Assembly: GCA_030159075.1 (NCBI GenBank)
Contig: BROG01000812.1
Location: 233,919 to 297,918, forward strand
Direction of reading: 5' to 3'
Length of the DNA stretch: 64,000 nucleotides
Origin: Atrina japonica
Lineage: Eukaryota > Mollusca > Bivalvia > Pterioida > Pinnidae
Made by a program: the position numbers and the translations under genes. The notes beneath the pieces were generated by a model. The model was not told the origin of the DNA, searched no databases, and saw only the letters and a list, made by a program, of their open reading frames with translations. Every line of letters begins with the position of its first letter. The first letter of the stretch is position 1. Positions 26,356 to 38,140 of this stretch are shown here, piece after piece.

Positions 26356-27620
26356 CAAAAAAGACAAGAGGCCCATCGGCCTTAATGGTCACTAGCATAC
26401 CATATTCGACCCATTAAGCACTCAGGGTGCTACCAGAATCAGTAAAAAGGGGTGGGTGCTTAATGGGACCAATTACTAGTCAAACTGACATATTAAATAT
26501 TTTATGAGGCACAGTGGTAAAATTATTGTTGTTGTTACCGAGGACACCTACATGAACATGTATCAATGTAATTCTGTTGATGGTGGGCTACATATAAACT
26601 GTTACTTTTAGTTTTTATAGTCAACATCTCATTGTTAACCAGCTAGAAAAGATTATCGCTTCTACGTAAAAACAAGAGACCTGACACGGCCTCAATCACT
26701 CACCTGAGAATTATCTACAAATGTATAAAGAAGACCCAAGAAAATATGTACATGTATGCTGGTCTGGCCAAAAAACAACTGCACTTTTAAAAATATTTCA
26801 TATCTTAAAAACTACCCTTCAGCAAATTTCTTGCACGAAAACATTTCTTCACCTATATACAAGTAAAACACATTAAAAGAATGCATCACAGTACTTGTGA
26901 GGAAATTATGCAAAAATGAATGAAAATGACAATGTCTAAAAACATATAAAAAATTAATATTTTGATTTCTTCAATTCATGTAGTGGTTCTGGAGAAGATT
27001 TTTAAAGAGGGGTACCTTATGTGACTTATTTTGCCCCACCCCAGAGCCATCTCTGGGCCAATCTGGCTGAAAACTTAAAACATGCTGGAGGACCTTAAGT
27101 ATTTGCTTCCTACCAAGTTTCATAAAAATTCCTTCAGTAGTTTTGAAACAAAAGCTAATATTGTGAAAAATGAACCCCTTTTCATTTTTGCAGTCATAAT
27201 GAATGCATCAAATTGAATACAAGGGAAGATAATTGGGGAAATCATGCAATATAAATGAAAATGTCAAAAGTCTGAAAAGACCTCAAAAATGCGTAAAAAA
27301 TTAATACATGTAGGCCTATATATTCTGATTTCTATAAAAAATACAAACTTGAATTATACATTCGTGTAGAGCTCTCAGATACTCGGTTTATCAAGTCATG
27401 CAGCGGTTCTGGAGAAGATGATTCTTAAAGAGGTGTACATTTGTACCTTATGTAATTTTTTTCACCCATCCCCAGATCCACCTGAGGCCGATCTGGCTGA
27501 AAACTATAAATTTGGTAAAGGACCTTGAGCTCTTTCAGAGAAGAAGTAGAAAATATGAAAAGTTTACAGACTGACGGATGGGGAATGATCATAATAGCAC
27601 ACTTGAGCTAAAAAAAGGGG
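26356..27620 (+). repeat. Dispersed 'acaagaggccc' repeat with internal modules
   Basis: Begins 'gacaagaggcccatcggcct', restarts at 26672 ('acaagagacctgacacggcc') and runs through the same modules seen at 1-760 to the end 'taatagcacacttgagctaa'. Non-coding. Confidence 0.7.
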
Positions 27621-28229
27621 GGAAGGGATGCTAAATGACTTAAATACGGAATGCATATTTTTTTTATCTTTAACCCTTTCAACTTTACAGACCATAATGG
27701 ACTGGTCTTAAACAATAGAAAAGAGCATTCCATTCAGATACTTAGTGGTGACAGGGTTAGAAATCATTGTGTCAAGTTATGTGCTTTTTTATACTTCTTT
27801 GGTTTGATTGTGTTGTTTTACATCCCGTCAAAAATTGTTCACTTATACCGAGATGTCATTGGCTTTAGGTGAAGTGCTACAAATTTTGACCTGTGCTATA
27901 TATGGACCGACAACAACACCCCAAAAAAAGAGTCAAAAAGGACCAAAACTTAGAAAATCATTAAAAATCTTCTCATGATCCAACAATCAAACGACTTTCA
28001 AATTTTGTATTAATGATTGTAAAGTCAGTATCTACAAAGTTTGCGAATGAATACAAAATATGTTGATAAATGGTCCACTAGTGGACACTCGAAATAATAT
28101 AGGGTACAGGCCAAATGACCTTGAAATTTTGTCAAAATGATCCTTATATAAGTCCTGACATCTCTCTCATATATCTATCTCTGTATACAGAAAGTCAATC
28201 AGTTTTGAGTTATTTGTATACAACTGTAC
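27621..28229. other. No gene recognised
   Basis: Non-repetitive sequence with a chance ORF at 27651-27872. Confidence 0.45.
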
Positions 28230-28790
28230 CCTCAGCCCTAGTGTGCCAAAACCCATGACCTCAGGGTCATTTTTTTTCACAATTTTGGTAAAGATATTCA
28301 TGCTCCTTCTTACCATGCATTCATGATCAGTTTTCGATTACTATGTGCAGGGGTTGAGGGGATTTTTGGAGATTTGACTATTTTTACTACATATACATGT
28401 ATATAGTAAATTTAGCCCTGCGCAGTAGGAAGAGAAACCATGCCCTCAGGGTCATGAATTTTACAAGTTTGGTAAAGAGCTTAATGCTTTTTCTAACCAT
28501 GTCGTCATTTTTCCTTTAAGATGTGCGGGAGTTGGGAAAAAGATTTTTGGAGATTTGGCTATTTTTACTATACAGTCAATTTAGCCCCTCCCTAGGGGCT
28601 AATCCTTGTCCTCAGTCATGAACATTACAATTTTGGTGGAGAGCTTCATGCTCTTTCTAATTATGTTTTCATTTTTCCTTTAAGATGTTCAGGAGTTCAG
28701 AAGATGATTTTTGAAGATTTAGCTATTTAACTACATAATAAATTTAACCCTGCCCTAAAGGAAGAACCCAGCATGGGTCTAAAATGTTTC
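28230..28790. repeat. ~170 bp diverged direct repeat, 3 copies
   Basis: 'ctcagggtcat', 'attttggtaaagagcttcat' and 'gatttttggagatttgacta' modules recur three times with about 170 bp spacing, typical of the long dispersed repeats here. Confidence 0.7.
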
Positions 28791-29794
28791 CAAAATCAAC
28801 TCCCCCTTTCAGACTAGAAAGTTTCTAGGCCAACTCGCCCTTATCTGACCCTTCCAATTTTGGAATATGCATCTAAATATATATCCATTATGAGCCTGAG
28901 TGACTAAGGTGACCTAAAAACAACAACAACAAAAAAACAAACCAAAAATAACATAAAATACATGTATGTTATACATGTGGAACCTGTCTTGAAAGAAACC
29001 CCATTTGCCATGAAAAAAATTTGGTCTTTCAAGACAGGTGGTCTCTCATGACATTGATCTCTCACTACAGGTTCCACTCAGTACCAGGGTGTAGTATCAT
29101 CTAAGCCAAACACAAATAGGGGAAAACAACATATTTTGACACTAACATCTTACACGTATATAACTTTATGTTTTAATAGTTAAATGCCCAGCATGGCAAT
29201 AAAAATTCCCAGCAAAAAGCCACAGCCACAAATTCCTGTAGTATTTGCATGACTTGGAAAGTTGTTAAAATCTGATACATGTACCATAATCGGGTGTGCA
29301 TAATCCACATTTATGTATTATCTGTACCCCCATTTCAGCATCAGATCTCGGAGAAAAATGGTGTTCATGAGTTTAAACCTAATCCACATGGCCATTACTG
29401 GGACATTAGTATGACCGGAAATTGTTGTATAAAAAGTCAGTATCACAACTGGATTTTTCTTAAAATATCAATCCCTAGATCATTATTTGACAGAAATGGA
29501 TATATATATTTATTAAATATTAAGAGCAAATATGATAAAATAATGATTTGAAATAAATGCAAAATTACATAATGGGTATCAGAAATACGAAACTACAAGA
29601 TAATAATGCTCTTCCATTTAACTCCCTCGTGTACAGTTACAATATGGATGCTCACTTCGTCATTCACAAGTGTGAAATAATCATTAGAATTTGTGTTGAA
29701 ATTGTTCATATTTTCAATAATAACATAAAACTCTACAGGGAAGGTTAACATCACAAAAAAGGTACTGACCTATTCTGTTTCCCATGGATATTCT
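28791..29794. other. No gene recognised
   Basis: Includes a relative of the 4.3 kb 33 bp repeat at 28980-29085. The ORFs at 29279-29748 are unsupported. Confidence 0.45.
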
Positions 29795-29886
29795 ACGATT
29801 AAAATATCAGTTGAATAGAACTTTGCATAACTGACCAAATTTGCCAGTTGGTCTAGTGCCTGAAGGCCCCACGGGCCTCTTGTTTT
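29795..29886 (-). repeat. Left arm of a head-to-head repeat pair
   Basis: The reverse complement begins 'aacaagaggcccgtggggcc' and continues 'actagaccaactggcaaat', nearly identical to 31148-31237. Confidence 0.8.
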
Positions 29887-30704
29887 AGTTTGTATGTCAT
29901 CAACTTCACTAAATCCAAAGTGAAAGTAGATGGCAATTCCCCAACTGCTCAGGAAAAACTACGAGATACCTCAACAGCTCACTAATTCATAAACAATGAG
30001 TATCAACTCTCACATGCATGATTTTAATGTTGTTAATTTGCATAACTGTTGAAAAAATGATACCCAAATCGGAATTTCAAGATAAAGAATGAAGTATTTT
30101 CAAACATATGTCATGAATCAAGTTTTTCTGTTTTGTTTTAGCTACACATGTAAAATGTCATATTTCCAAAAATTTTCGGGCCCTGGATCCAGAATTTTAG
30201 GGAAGGAAATTCCCTGTATGTAAAGTGTATTATCCTCAATATTATACACTATATATATAGTTTTTAAAATTCACCAGTCTTACTAGAATAACCAGTAAAT
30301 TTTACAAAGGTCTGAAGACATCTATCTGGTAACTGGTCCAAATGACTCCATTTTAATTTCATATTATAATATTATATAATTGTGTATATATACAGACCAG
30401 TCAAAAAATTTATCTTTGACCAGTGGAATTCCTTTGTCCACTTGACAAGTAATTTTTTTTTTATTTCAAAATACATGTATCTGATATACATTTGCATATA
30501 TATATTCATAGTGGAATCTCGAAATATAGAAATCGGATGAGTCCATATTCCGGATATGTCAAAAATGAAAGTACGGTCCCTATATTTAATTTATAGATAA
30601 AATAACATATCAATTAATAATTTCGGTTATCTCGAATTTGGGATATATCCAAGTAAATAGGGTGGTCATGTGTGTTTCGAGATAAAGAGATTCCAATATA
30701 TACA

Positions 30705-30736
<32 letters not shown>

Positions 30737-31147
30737 ATGCACAAGATAATCTCTGTTCTACAAGGTTCAGTACATTATCCTCAGCATAAAAAATAGAACA
30801 AAATGCTAGAATATAATCACACAAGTTTTCAAAACAGAATCAAAATCAATACAACTACACCTGTTATACATACACATATTTACATAGATCTACTATTATA
30901 AGACTCATGCAGGCCCATTTACGCTCACTTAAGGTGTCGATCTTATTTTAACTGATAATGTACCATACATGTACATGTACAATATGCTTGAACATAAAAA
31001 TAATAAAATGTTCCAATAAATTACACCTCAGCATGTTACTTTGCTTGTGAGCAATAAATGTTTGGAAATTTCAGTGGGGTCCCACCTGAAAGCTCAGTTA
31101 ATTTACACTTTGTACATACATGTGTATTGTATCATATTAAAAATAAA
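29887..31147. other. Spacer between head-to-head repeats
   Basis: Contains the paralogue (30275-30470) of 25395-25600 and TA-rich tracts near 30500 and 30715. No gene. Confidence 0.5.
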
Positions 31148-31237
31148 ACAAAACAAGAGATCCATGGGGCTTTCAGGCACTAGACCAACTGGCAAATTTG
31201 GTCAATTATGCAAAGTTCTATTGAACTGATATTTTAT
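31148..31237 (+). repeat. Right arm of the head-to-head repeat pair
   Basis: 'aaacaagagatccatggggc', then 'actagaccaactggcaaat'; opposite orientation to 29795-29886. Confidence 0.8.
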
Positions 31238-34200
31238 GTTTCCTGAGGCGATTATGACCATGACCATTTGAGAATAAGCTCAAAAATAAATAATTAGGAT
31301 GCACAATGCAAACGCTAAGGAACAGTGAACTTAGTTGACCTTAAAGATACATGTAATTTGAAACGGAAATGTCCCTGTTCCAGTTAGATGGTTTTAGCTG
31401 GGTTTCCTGCAACTATTTGCCGCACTCCACCTTTTTTTTTTTTAGAAGTTCCCCTACCTGCCCCACCTTAGTGCATGTTTTGATTTTCCATATAAACATG
31501 TAACGCCATGGCAATGCCTATTCAGACCACAAAATAACAAGGGAGCAATCTTTCAGATTACATGGAGGTTAAGACAAATGTCCTTTTGGTTCATGATGAT
31601 TTTCATTTTTAAGTCTTTATTATTGCTTTTGTAAAAGTACCTGCAGGTTACGGTCATCTATTTTAGCGCAACCTGTAAATAAGTTACAACTATTTCTGTT
31701 ATTTATTGGCCTGCTTTTTTCATCAATCCACTGTTGTGGTGCTAAAAATAGAACTATTTTGGTGTAGAGGAAGGAGTAGTTCTTGGATGCAAAATAGTGT
31801 CAATTTCCTGAAGAAAAAAAGAATCCCAAACAACAGAGTCAAGGACACATAAAACTGCTATTTATTTCAGAATTTGTTTTCATATCTACTTTCAATTTAT
31901 TATTTATCTAAATTCCATGGTTAAATTAAAAATTATGTATTCAATTTCTTAACCCTTTGACCCCTGTAGTCACATTTGAACTCAACCATTTCAAAGAATG
32001 ATAAAGTCCACTTTCAGAATTTTGGTGTGTATGATTTTGAATCTAAATACTGCAAAATTTTCATATGCAATATCAGCTTGCTCACTCCTGAGTTATGACA
32101 GTAGACTCTGCTATTGTTGATTTGGATGAGTCTAAACGTGACCTCTGGGGGTGAGGAGTTAATATATGGTAATTCTGCTAATTATTGCCGCAAGTTTATG
32201 TCAGTAACGTTAACAAATTGACAATTGCATTTAGTAAAATAAATTTCTTTGCTTTATAATTTTTTGTAAGAAATAACATCAATGTAGCTTATGTATTTAT
32301 ATTAATTAAACTCAAATAACCATATTTTGTCAGTAATGTTTGGAAATGACAAAAACATTAATCACCCACTGAACTTAAACAAAAACAATCAAATTGACTG
32401 TACATTAAAAAAAAAAAAAACAAGTTTCTGTAGGAGGTCAAAAGATTCCAAATTGTTTTTTCACTCTAAAATGATTCACTGATGCATACCCCTCATGGTT
32501 CAACATAAAATTTATTATTCAATTTATTTATTTTATGAGGAAGGGTTATAATCTTAAAAACATTTCAGTTCAATGCACCCTAACTGTGCACTAATTGTGC
32601 ATGTATATTTCATGTCAATCTTCCATGATTCTACAGAGAGAGTTTCACATCTTTTATTCTGTACACGCTGTTGGTATCAATTACCTTAATCTCTGCCAAT
32701 CTGTACATCTTAAAACTTTGTTTTTGTAATTTACTTCCATTTATTTTTATCTACATCATTCAGTACATACATGTATGTTCCAGCATTTGTTTTGGAACAA
32801 TAACATATATAATAATTCATCCCACATATACATACATTTTTTACGTAAATGTAGATGCAGATGAAGATATTTGGGGACAAGAATTTTTCAGAATTTGTTC
32901 ATTTTTTGGAAAATATTTTTATTATAGGCCAATATCTATTTTCATTATTAAAAATTCTGCAATTGAGAATTTCTGTGTAAATGAGACCAATAAAAATTTG
33001 TTTTCATCACAAAGTTGTAATGATTTCTTTTAAGCTCCAATTCAAGAATATCGGTGGGTGTGTTGTTAAACAGTTTTATACATGCCACAAATTGTGTATA
33101 TAGGTACACAGTATACAACAATAGAATTAATTATATTGACACTGACTGACATTGTAAGATTTGAGGTTATCTTCACTTGACATTTGCAAAGCTGTGACCC
33201 AACTTCTCTGATTAGTGATGTATTTTATCTAACCTGTTGAAGAGCTGGGGTTATATTTTAAGACTCTCTGCTTCTGTTGCTTGAGCACAAGGCATTTATT
33301 GTAAACTGTGTTTGAATTCTTTTATTTTCTTACCTAATTGAAGGACCACGCTGATATATATTCCCCATACAATAAATGAACTACACAGCATGGCTAGCTA
33401 ACCTCCTAGGTTCTTACATCAGGCCGGCCGGGCATTTACCTTCAAAGTTTGCCAACTTGGTCTGACCTAGATAGGTATCTACAAAAGAAAAATGGCGAAA
33501 TATCTAACTTGGTAAACAAATGCTACATAGCTGGGAAACTGACGATAAACAGTCATATCATTACAAACTGCGTAGACGAAATGGAATGTTTACAGAAATA
33601 TAGTAACGAACGATAGTTAAAGTACAATAAACGATATTATTATGTCAATCTTTTGAAAGAAAACAATCCTGAACCCTTGTGACTTGGTCAATGTAAGGGC
33701 ACATTTCAGGTCAAAATAACAGAAAAAAATATGGCCGACCACATATCGGAGTAGTGACCAGGAGACCCAAATTAATACACAAAACTTTCTATTTTAATAC
33801 ACAACAGCTGTAAAAATAAATTGTATGGATGTCAAAGAAATACTTACCAGATAAAACTATGATAAAAATCAATCACGTTTTGAGTAAACGGAATCAATAT
33901 TCGAATGATGGAAAGATGCGAAATTTGCAAAATTCACACAGTCCAAGTAAAATTAGGTCGATATCCCACACCGAATACACAATGCAATGTTGAAATATAA
34001 ACAATGAAGTTGGAATACACTGTAAGATTATATTTAGCTGTATTATTACAATATTAATATTACACTAAGTACAGCTGGTATCAATTGTTGTTACAGGCAC
34101 GTAGTAAAACGACCTTGTTTTCCCACCAAAAACCTTTACAATGTTATTATTTGCATGTAATTGACACATTTCCGTATATGGAGTGATACGTCATAGAAGG

Positions 34201-34867
34201 TGCGCGCGCCTCTTCCACAGAAGTAAATACACATCCAAGTTTCTGAAAAGTTTGAAAAACATCGTGCGTTTTAGCATTTAAAAAACATTTAAGAGACTAA
34301 ATGTAAATTTCATGAATGAACTACGCATATAGTAAATGTAAGGTCAAAAGGCATTCTGAGCTACAATGGTCACGATATGTTTATAGATAAGCAATTAAAG
34401 GTCATCAAACTAGCGGTTTTTTGACATTTTTATACTCGTGAATGATATAAGAGATTACATTTAAAATACAGATGTTCCTTATTGATCTAGATTATAAATT
34501 CAGGTTAATAAACACACAATGTGAGTCGAATTCGATGGAAATCGATGAAATGTATAAACAATAGACCGTTAACCTGTGTTACACGTGATATTTTTTATTT
34601 GTTTATTTACTTAATCGACTGAATGAATGATTGATTTTTTTTAAAGTTTAAAATGTCTTGGCTGAGCAACACCGTATGGGTTGTTCGCACTCTTCAACTC
34701 GTGCGTAATATATAGATGCAAATCTAGCTAGCGGGAGAGAATTTTTACAACACGGCTGTGTTGCATATTAAATTATATAAAATTTATGTTTAATATTAAA
34801 ATAGTTAATCTTAAATCTGCACGGTTGTTGTAAACCTCTGATACCATCAAATGCATTGCTGTTACAC
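31238..34867. other. Large stretch with no supported gene
   Basis: AT-rich, mostly single copy. The ORF at 32671-33033 (120 codons) has no recognisable family. 33420-34250 has more CpG ('ggccggccgg', 'ggtgcgcgcgcctc') and ATACGTCAT at about 34188, so it may be a promoter area. A possible 39 nt minus-strand exon lies at 33440-33478. Confidence 0.4.
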
Positions 34868-34974
34868 ATGGTGTCTGATTTGTGCCATGTCGACTTTTCG
34901 TTATTTTGGGTCAAAAAAGACGACAGAACGAAAAGACGACAAATTAACATTTTAGCGACTTACTAACGTCTTTT

Positions 34975-35405
34975 TTTCGACAGGCATTTTGTCGTCTTTT
35001 CGCCCCGCAAATTTGCGACTTTATCGTCGTCTTTTCGCCCCGCAAATTTGCGACCATAAAATGTCGTCCTTCGCCCTCAAATTTGCGACCTTAAAATGTC
35101 GTCTTTTTGCCCCGCAATTTTGCAACCTTAAAATATCTTTTCGTCTTTTTATGGTGGCTGAAATATGCCATGTTGACTTTTCGTTATTTCGGGACGGAAA
35201 TACGATAAAACGAAAAGACGACAAAATTTAGGCGAAACGACGACAAAATGACACGCAAATTAGCGACTTACTTTTGTCGTCTTTTCGCATGGCGTTTTGT
35301 AGTTTTTTTTCGCCCTGCAAATTTGTGACTTTATTGTCTCGTATTTTCGTCTTTATGTCCCGCAAATTTGCGATCTTAAAATGTCGTCTTTTCGCCCCAC
35401 CATTA
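34975..35405. repeat. Short tandem repeat with GCAAATTTGC palindromes
   Basis: 'gtcgtcttttcgccccgcaa' followed by 'atttgcgac' recurs six or more times at irregular 35-50 bp spacing. It keeps frames open on both strands, giving spurious ORFs. Confidence 0.85.
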
Positions 35406-35545
35406 TAGAAAAAAAACCATATCGAACATAACGGATATTTCAGATAGAAACAAATGAATGTTATTAGAATATTTGTGTCAGAAAAATAAGATTTAAAATT
35501 TATTTGAATCAAATATCTACGTAAATCATAGATAACTAGTTATAC

Positions 35546-36290
35546 TAGACAGACTTATAGTAAAAAGGACACTACCCAACGATAGGTTACTATATAGCTT
35601 AATTACGGACAGAGCCGACTTATAGAAAAAATGACACTAACCTGGGGTAGGTTACAATATAGCTTAGTTATTAGTACTACACCAACTTATACAAACAGGA
35701 CACCACTCTGGAGGTGGTCACTTTATAGCTTAATTATCACGAACTAGATTGACTTATAGCCAAAAGGACACCACCCTGGGTTATGCCACTTTATAGCTTA
35801 ATTATCACGAACTAGATTGACTTATAGTCAAAAGGACACCACCCTGGGTTATGCCACTTTATAGCTTAATTATCACGAACTAGACTGACTTATAGCCAAA
35901 AGGACACCACCCTGGGTTATGCCACTTTATAGCTTAATTATCACGAACTAGACTGACTTATAGCCAAAAGGACACCACCCTGGGTTATGCCACTTTATAG
36001 CTTAATTATCACGAACTAGATTGACTTATAGTCAAAAGGACAACACCCTGGGTTATGCCACTTTATAGCTTAATTATCACGAACTAGACTGACTTATAGC
36101 CAAAAGGACATCACCCTGGGTTATGCCACTTTATAGCTTAATTATCACGAACTAGATTGACTTATAGTCAAAAGGACACCACCCTGGGTTATGCCACTTT
36201 ATAGCTTAATTATCACGAACTAGACTGACTTATAGCCAAAAGGACACCACCCTGAGATAGACCACTATAGCTAATTATTACAGACTAGAC
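35546..36290. repeat. 68 bp tandem array, about 11 copies
   Basis: Units begin 'gacttatagccaaaaggaca', continue 'ccaccctgggttatgccact' and end 'cacgaactaga'; spacing is 68 bp (35751, 35819 and so on). The first three copies are diverged and the central eight nearly identical. Two alternating subtypes (agtcaaaa/agccaaaa) suggest higher-order copying. Confidence 0.93.
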
Positions 36291-36429
36291 TAACGTAAAT
36301 AAAAAATGTCGTCTTTTCCTGGCGAAATAACGAAAAATCGACAAGGCACAAATCAGTCACCATAGTTTTGAATGTCACGGTGTGTTTGCGTGCATGTGTG
36401 TATGTGTACGTTTTTTCCATGTTATTTTA

Positions 36430-37585
36430 AATCGTTTTGACCTGGTGAAGGAGATGTTTTTGGATTCTGAAATATCCACGGTAAATTTGATGGAACAAAT
36501 TCGTAAATTCGACAAAACTGTCGAGACTATCCCGACCACTTCATCTCAATATCATCTATAAAATATAACCAGTTAAGGGGCCTAAAACACGACCGGTCCA
36601 ACAGATCACGTTCAAATCTCCCCATGAAACATTGGCATAAGAAGGAGCCATTTTAGTACCCATTGCAATGCCACTAATCAACAGATCACGTTCAAATCTC
36701 CCCATGAAAACAATGGCATAAGAAGGAGCCATTTTAGTACCCATTGCAATGCCACTAATCAACAGATCACGTTCAAATCTCCCCATGAAACATTGGCATA
36801 AGAAGGAGCCATTTTAGTACCCATTGCAATGCCACCAATCAACAGATCACGTTCAAATCTCCCCATGAAACATTGGCATATGAAGTAGCCATTTTAGTAC
36901 CCATTGCAATGCCACTAATCTACAAGTAGTGTTCTCCATTAAACATGAAGTTATTGAATTTTAAAACATGTTCCAGAAGTTTCACTAGGGATTCGGTAGG
37001 AGGGCGTTTGATACCTCTGCTCTCCCAGGCTTCTCTACAAGCTTCAATACCTTCATCGTGTGGGATATTAGTGTATAATGATGTAGCATCCATCGTCACA
37101 AGGAGAGTATCAACTGGAAGGTTAGAGGACGGAGTTTTATTCAAATAATCCGTGGTGTCCTTTAAATAAGATGGCAAACTTTCAACATGCGGACGGAGGT
37201 GTAAATCAAGGAATTCCGATATATTCTCCAGTGGCACTGACAATAGGGCGGCCGGGCATGTCCTTATGTATTTTGGGAAGCAGATAGAATTGTCCAGGAA
37301 TACAGTTGGTAGGGAGAAGTTTGTGGTAGATGTTGTCACATTTCTTGCTTTTCGTACATTTCTGTAAGATCTGTGATTTCATTGGCAAACTTCCCAGTTG
37401 GATCACAATCGAGCTTAATAAAAAATTTCACATCTGCAATTGTATCTGATGAGCTTCAGCCATATAGGCCTCTTTATCGAGTACCAATACTGTAGACCTT
37501 TTGTCTGTTTTTATGGCAATATCATCACGTCTTTCAGAGTTTGCAATGCAGACCTTTCCTCCTTGTTCACATTGTCTGGGGTGTC
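36430..37585 (-). pseudogene. Penelope-like element reverse transcriptase, broken
   Basis: On the minus strand: RRDDIAIKTDKRSTVLVLDK (about 37480-37545), [20 protein letters not shown] (37206-37290, interrupted), [18 protein letters not shown] (36920-37110), [15 protein letters not shown] (36640-36930) and a trace of IKFTVDIS (about 36490). The order matches Penelope-type RT: LPKIHK...RPIVS, then the D..SL(Y/F)TNIP catalytic motif, then [10 protein letters not shown]. The segment between the last two has been expanded into a tandem array, and frames shift several times. No GIY-YIG domain is visible. Confidence 0.85.
36598..36925. repeat. 80-81 bp tandem repeat inside the Penelope RT
   Basis: 'acagatcacgttcaaatctc' recurs at 36601, 36681, 36762 and 36842. 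One unit is 81 bp and keeps the frame, giving a repeated [20 protein letters not shown]; the others are 80 bp and shift it. Confidence 0.93.
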
Positions 37586-38140
37586 TAGCAATTGTGCTGT
37601 CATTTTCTGATATAAACAAATATGTAGTATTATTTGATATAAAAAATATCAAATTTCAGATATAAAAAATGGGGGGCAACCAAAAACTATTGTGACTAAG
37701 TTTGGTGGTTTCAGAGGTTGAGAATATCTCTGAATGTGTTTTTACATTGGGTTCATTGTTTAACCATGTTTTGCCCTGGTGGCCATGTTTTTGATGGATG
37801 GGCAAAATTTCATCAATCTTACTAAAGGACTTTAAATGCATCATTCTTGTAAAGTTTTGTTCAACTTAGTTCAATAGTTTTAGTGGAGATGATCAAATGA
37901 TGTTTTCCCCATAGGGTCCAATTTTAAACTATGGTATGTCCTGCATTGGCAGCCATGTCCCTTTTTTTTCTTTTCTGGATCAGACAGAGATGATAATAAA
38001 AATGTATAAGTTTACAGATGGATGACAGACCCCAAGAGATGACAAAAGCTCACATGACCTTTGGCCAGGTGAACTAAACAAATAATTGGTCATGAAGGCC
38101 AACCATATAGCTTGCCTGTTTTATGCTTGCTATAATTTTG
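37586..38140. repeat. Dispersed repeat, left part
   Basis: Ends 'ggccaggtgaactaaac', the typical terminus of these repeats. The minus-strand ORF at 37656-37844 is unsupported. Confidence 0.5.

Larger units (their letters stand above)
34868..36363. mobile_element. 1.5 kb element with inverted ends and internal tandem repeats
   Basis: Left end ATGGTGTCTGATTTGTGCC and reverse complement of right end ATGGTGACTGATTTGTGCC, both continuing TGTCGA(C/T)TTTTCGTTATTT, about 40 bp. A third copy of this terminal sequence lies inside at 35150-35230. The interior holds a short array at 34980-35400 ('cgccccgcaaatttgcgacc', carrying the palindrome GCAAATTTGC) and the 68 bp array. No transposase. Confidence 0.8.

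Noticed and set aside
32671..33033. 120-codon ORF, longest plausible non-repeat frame
   Set aside because: Ile/Phe/Tyr-rich composition typical of AT-rich non-coding DNA; no motif and no splice or promoter context.
34989..35512. Several ORFs with repeated RLFAPQICD/AKRRHFK peptides
   Set aside because: They arise from the palindromic short tandem repeat in the 34868-36363 element, on both strands at once.
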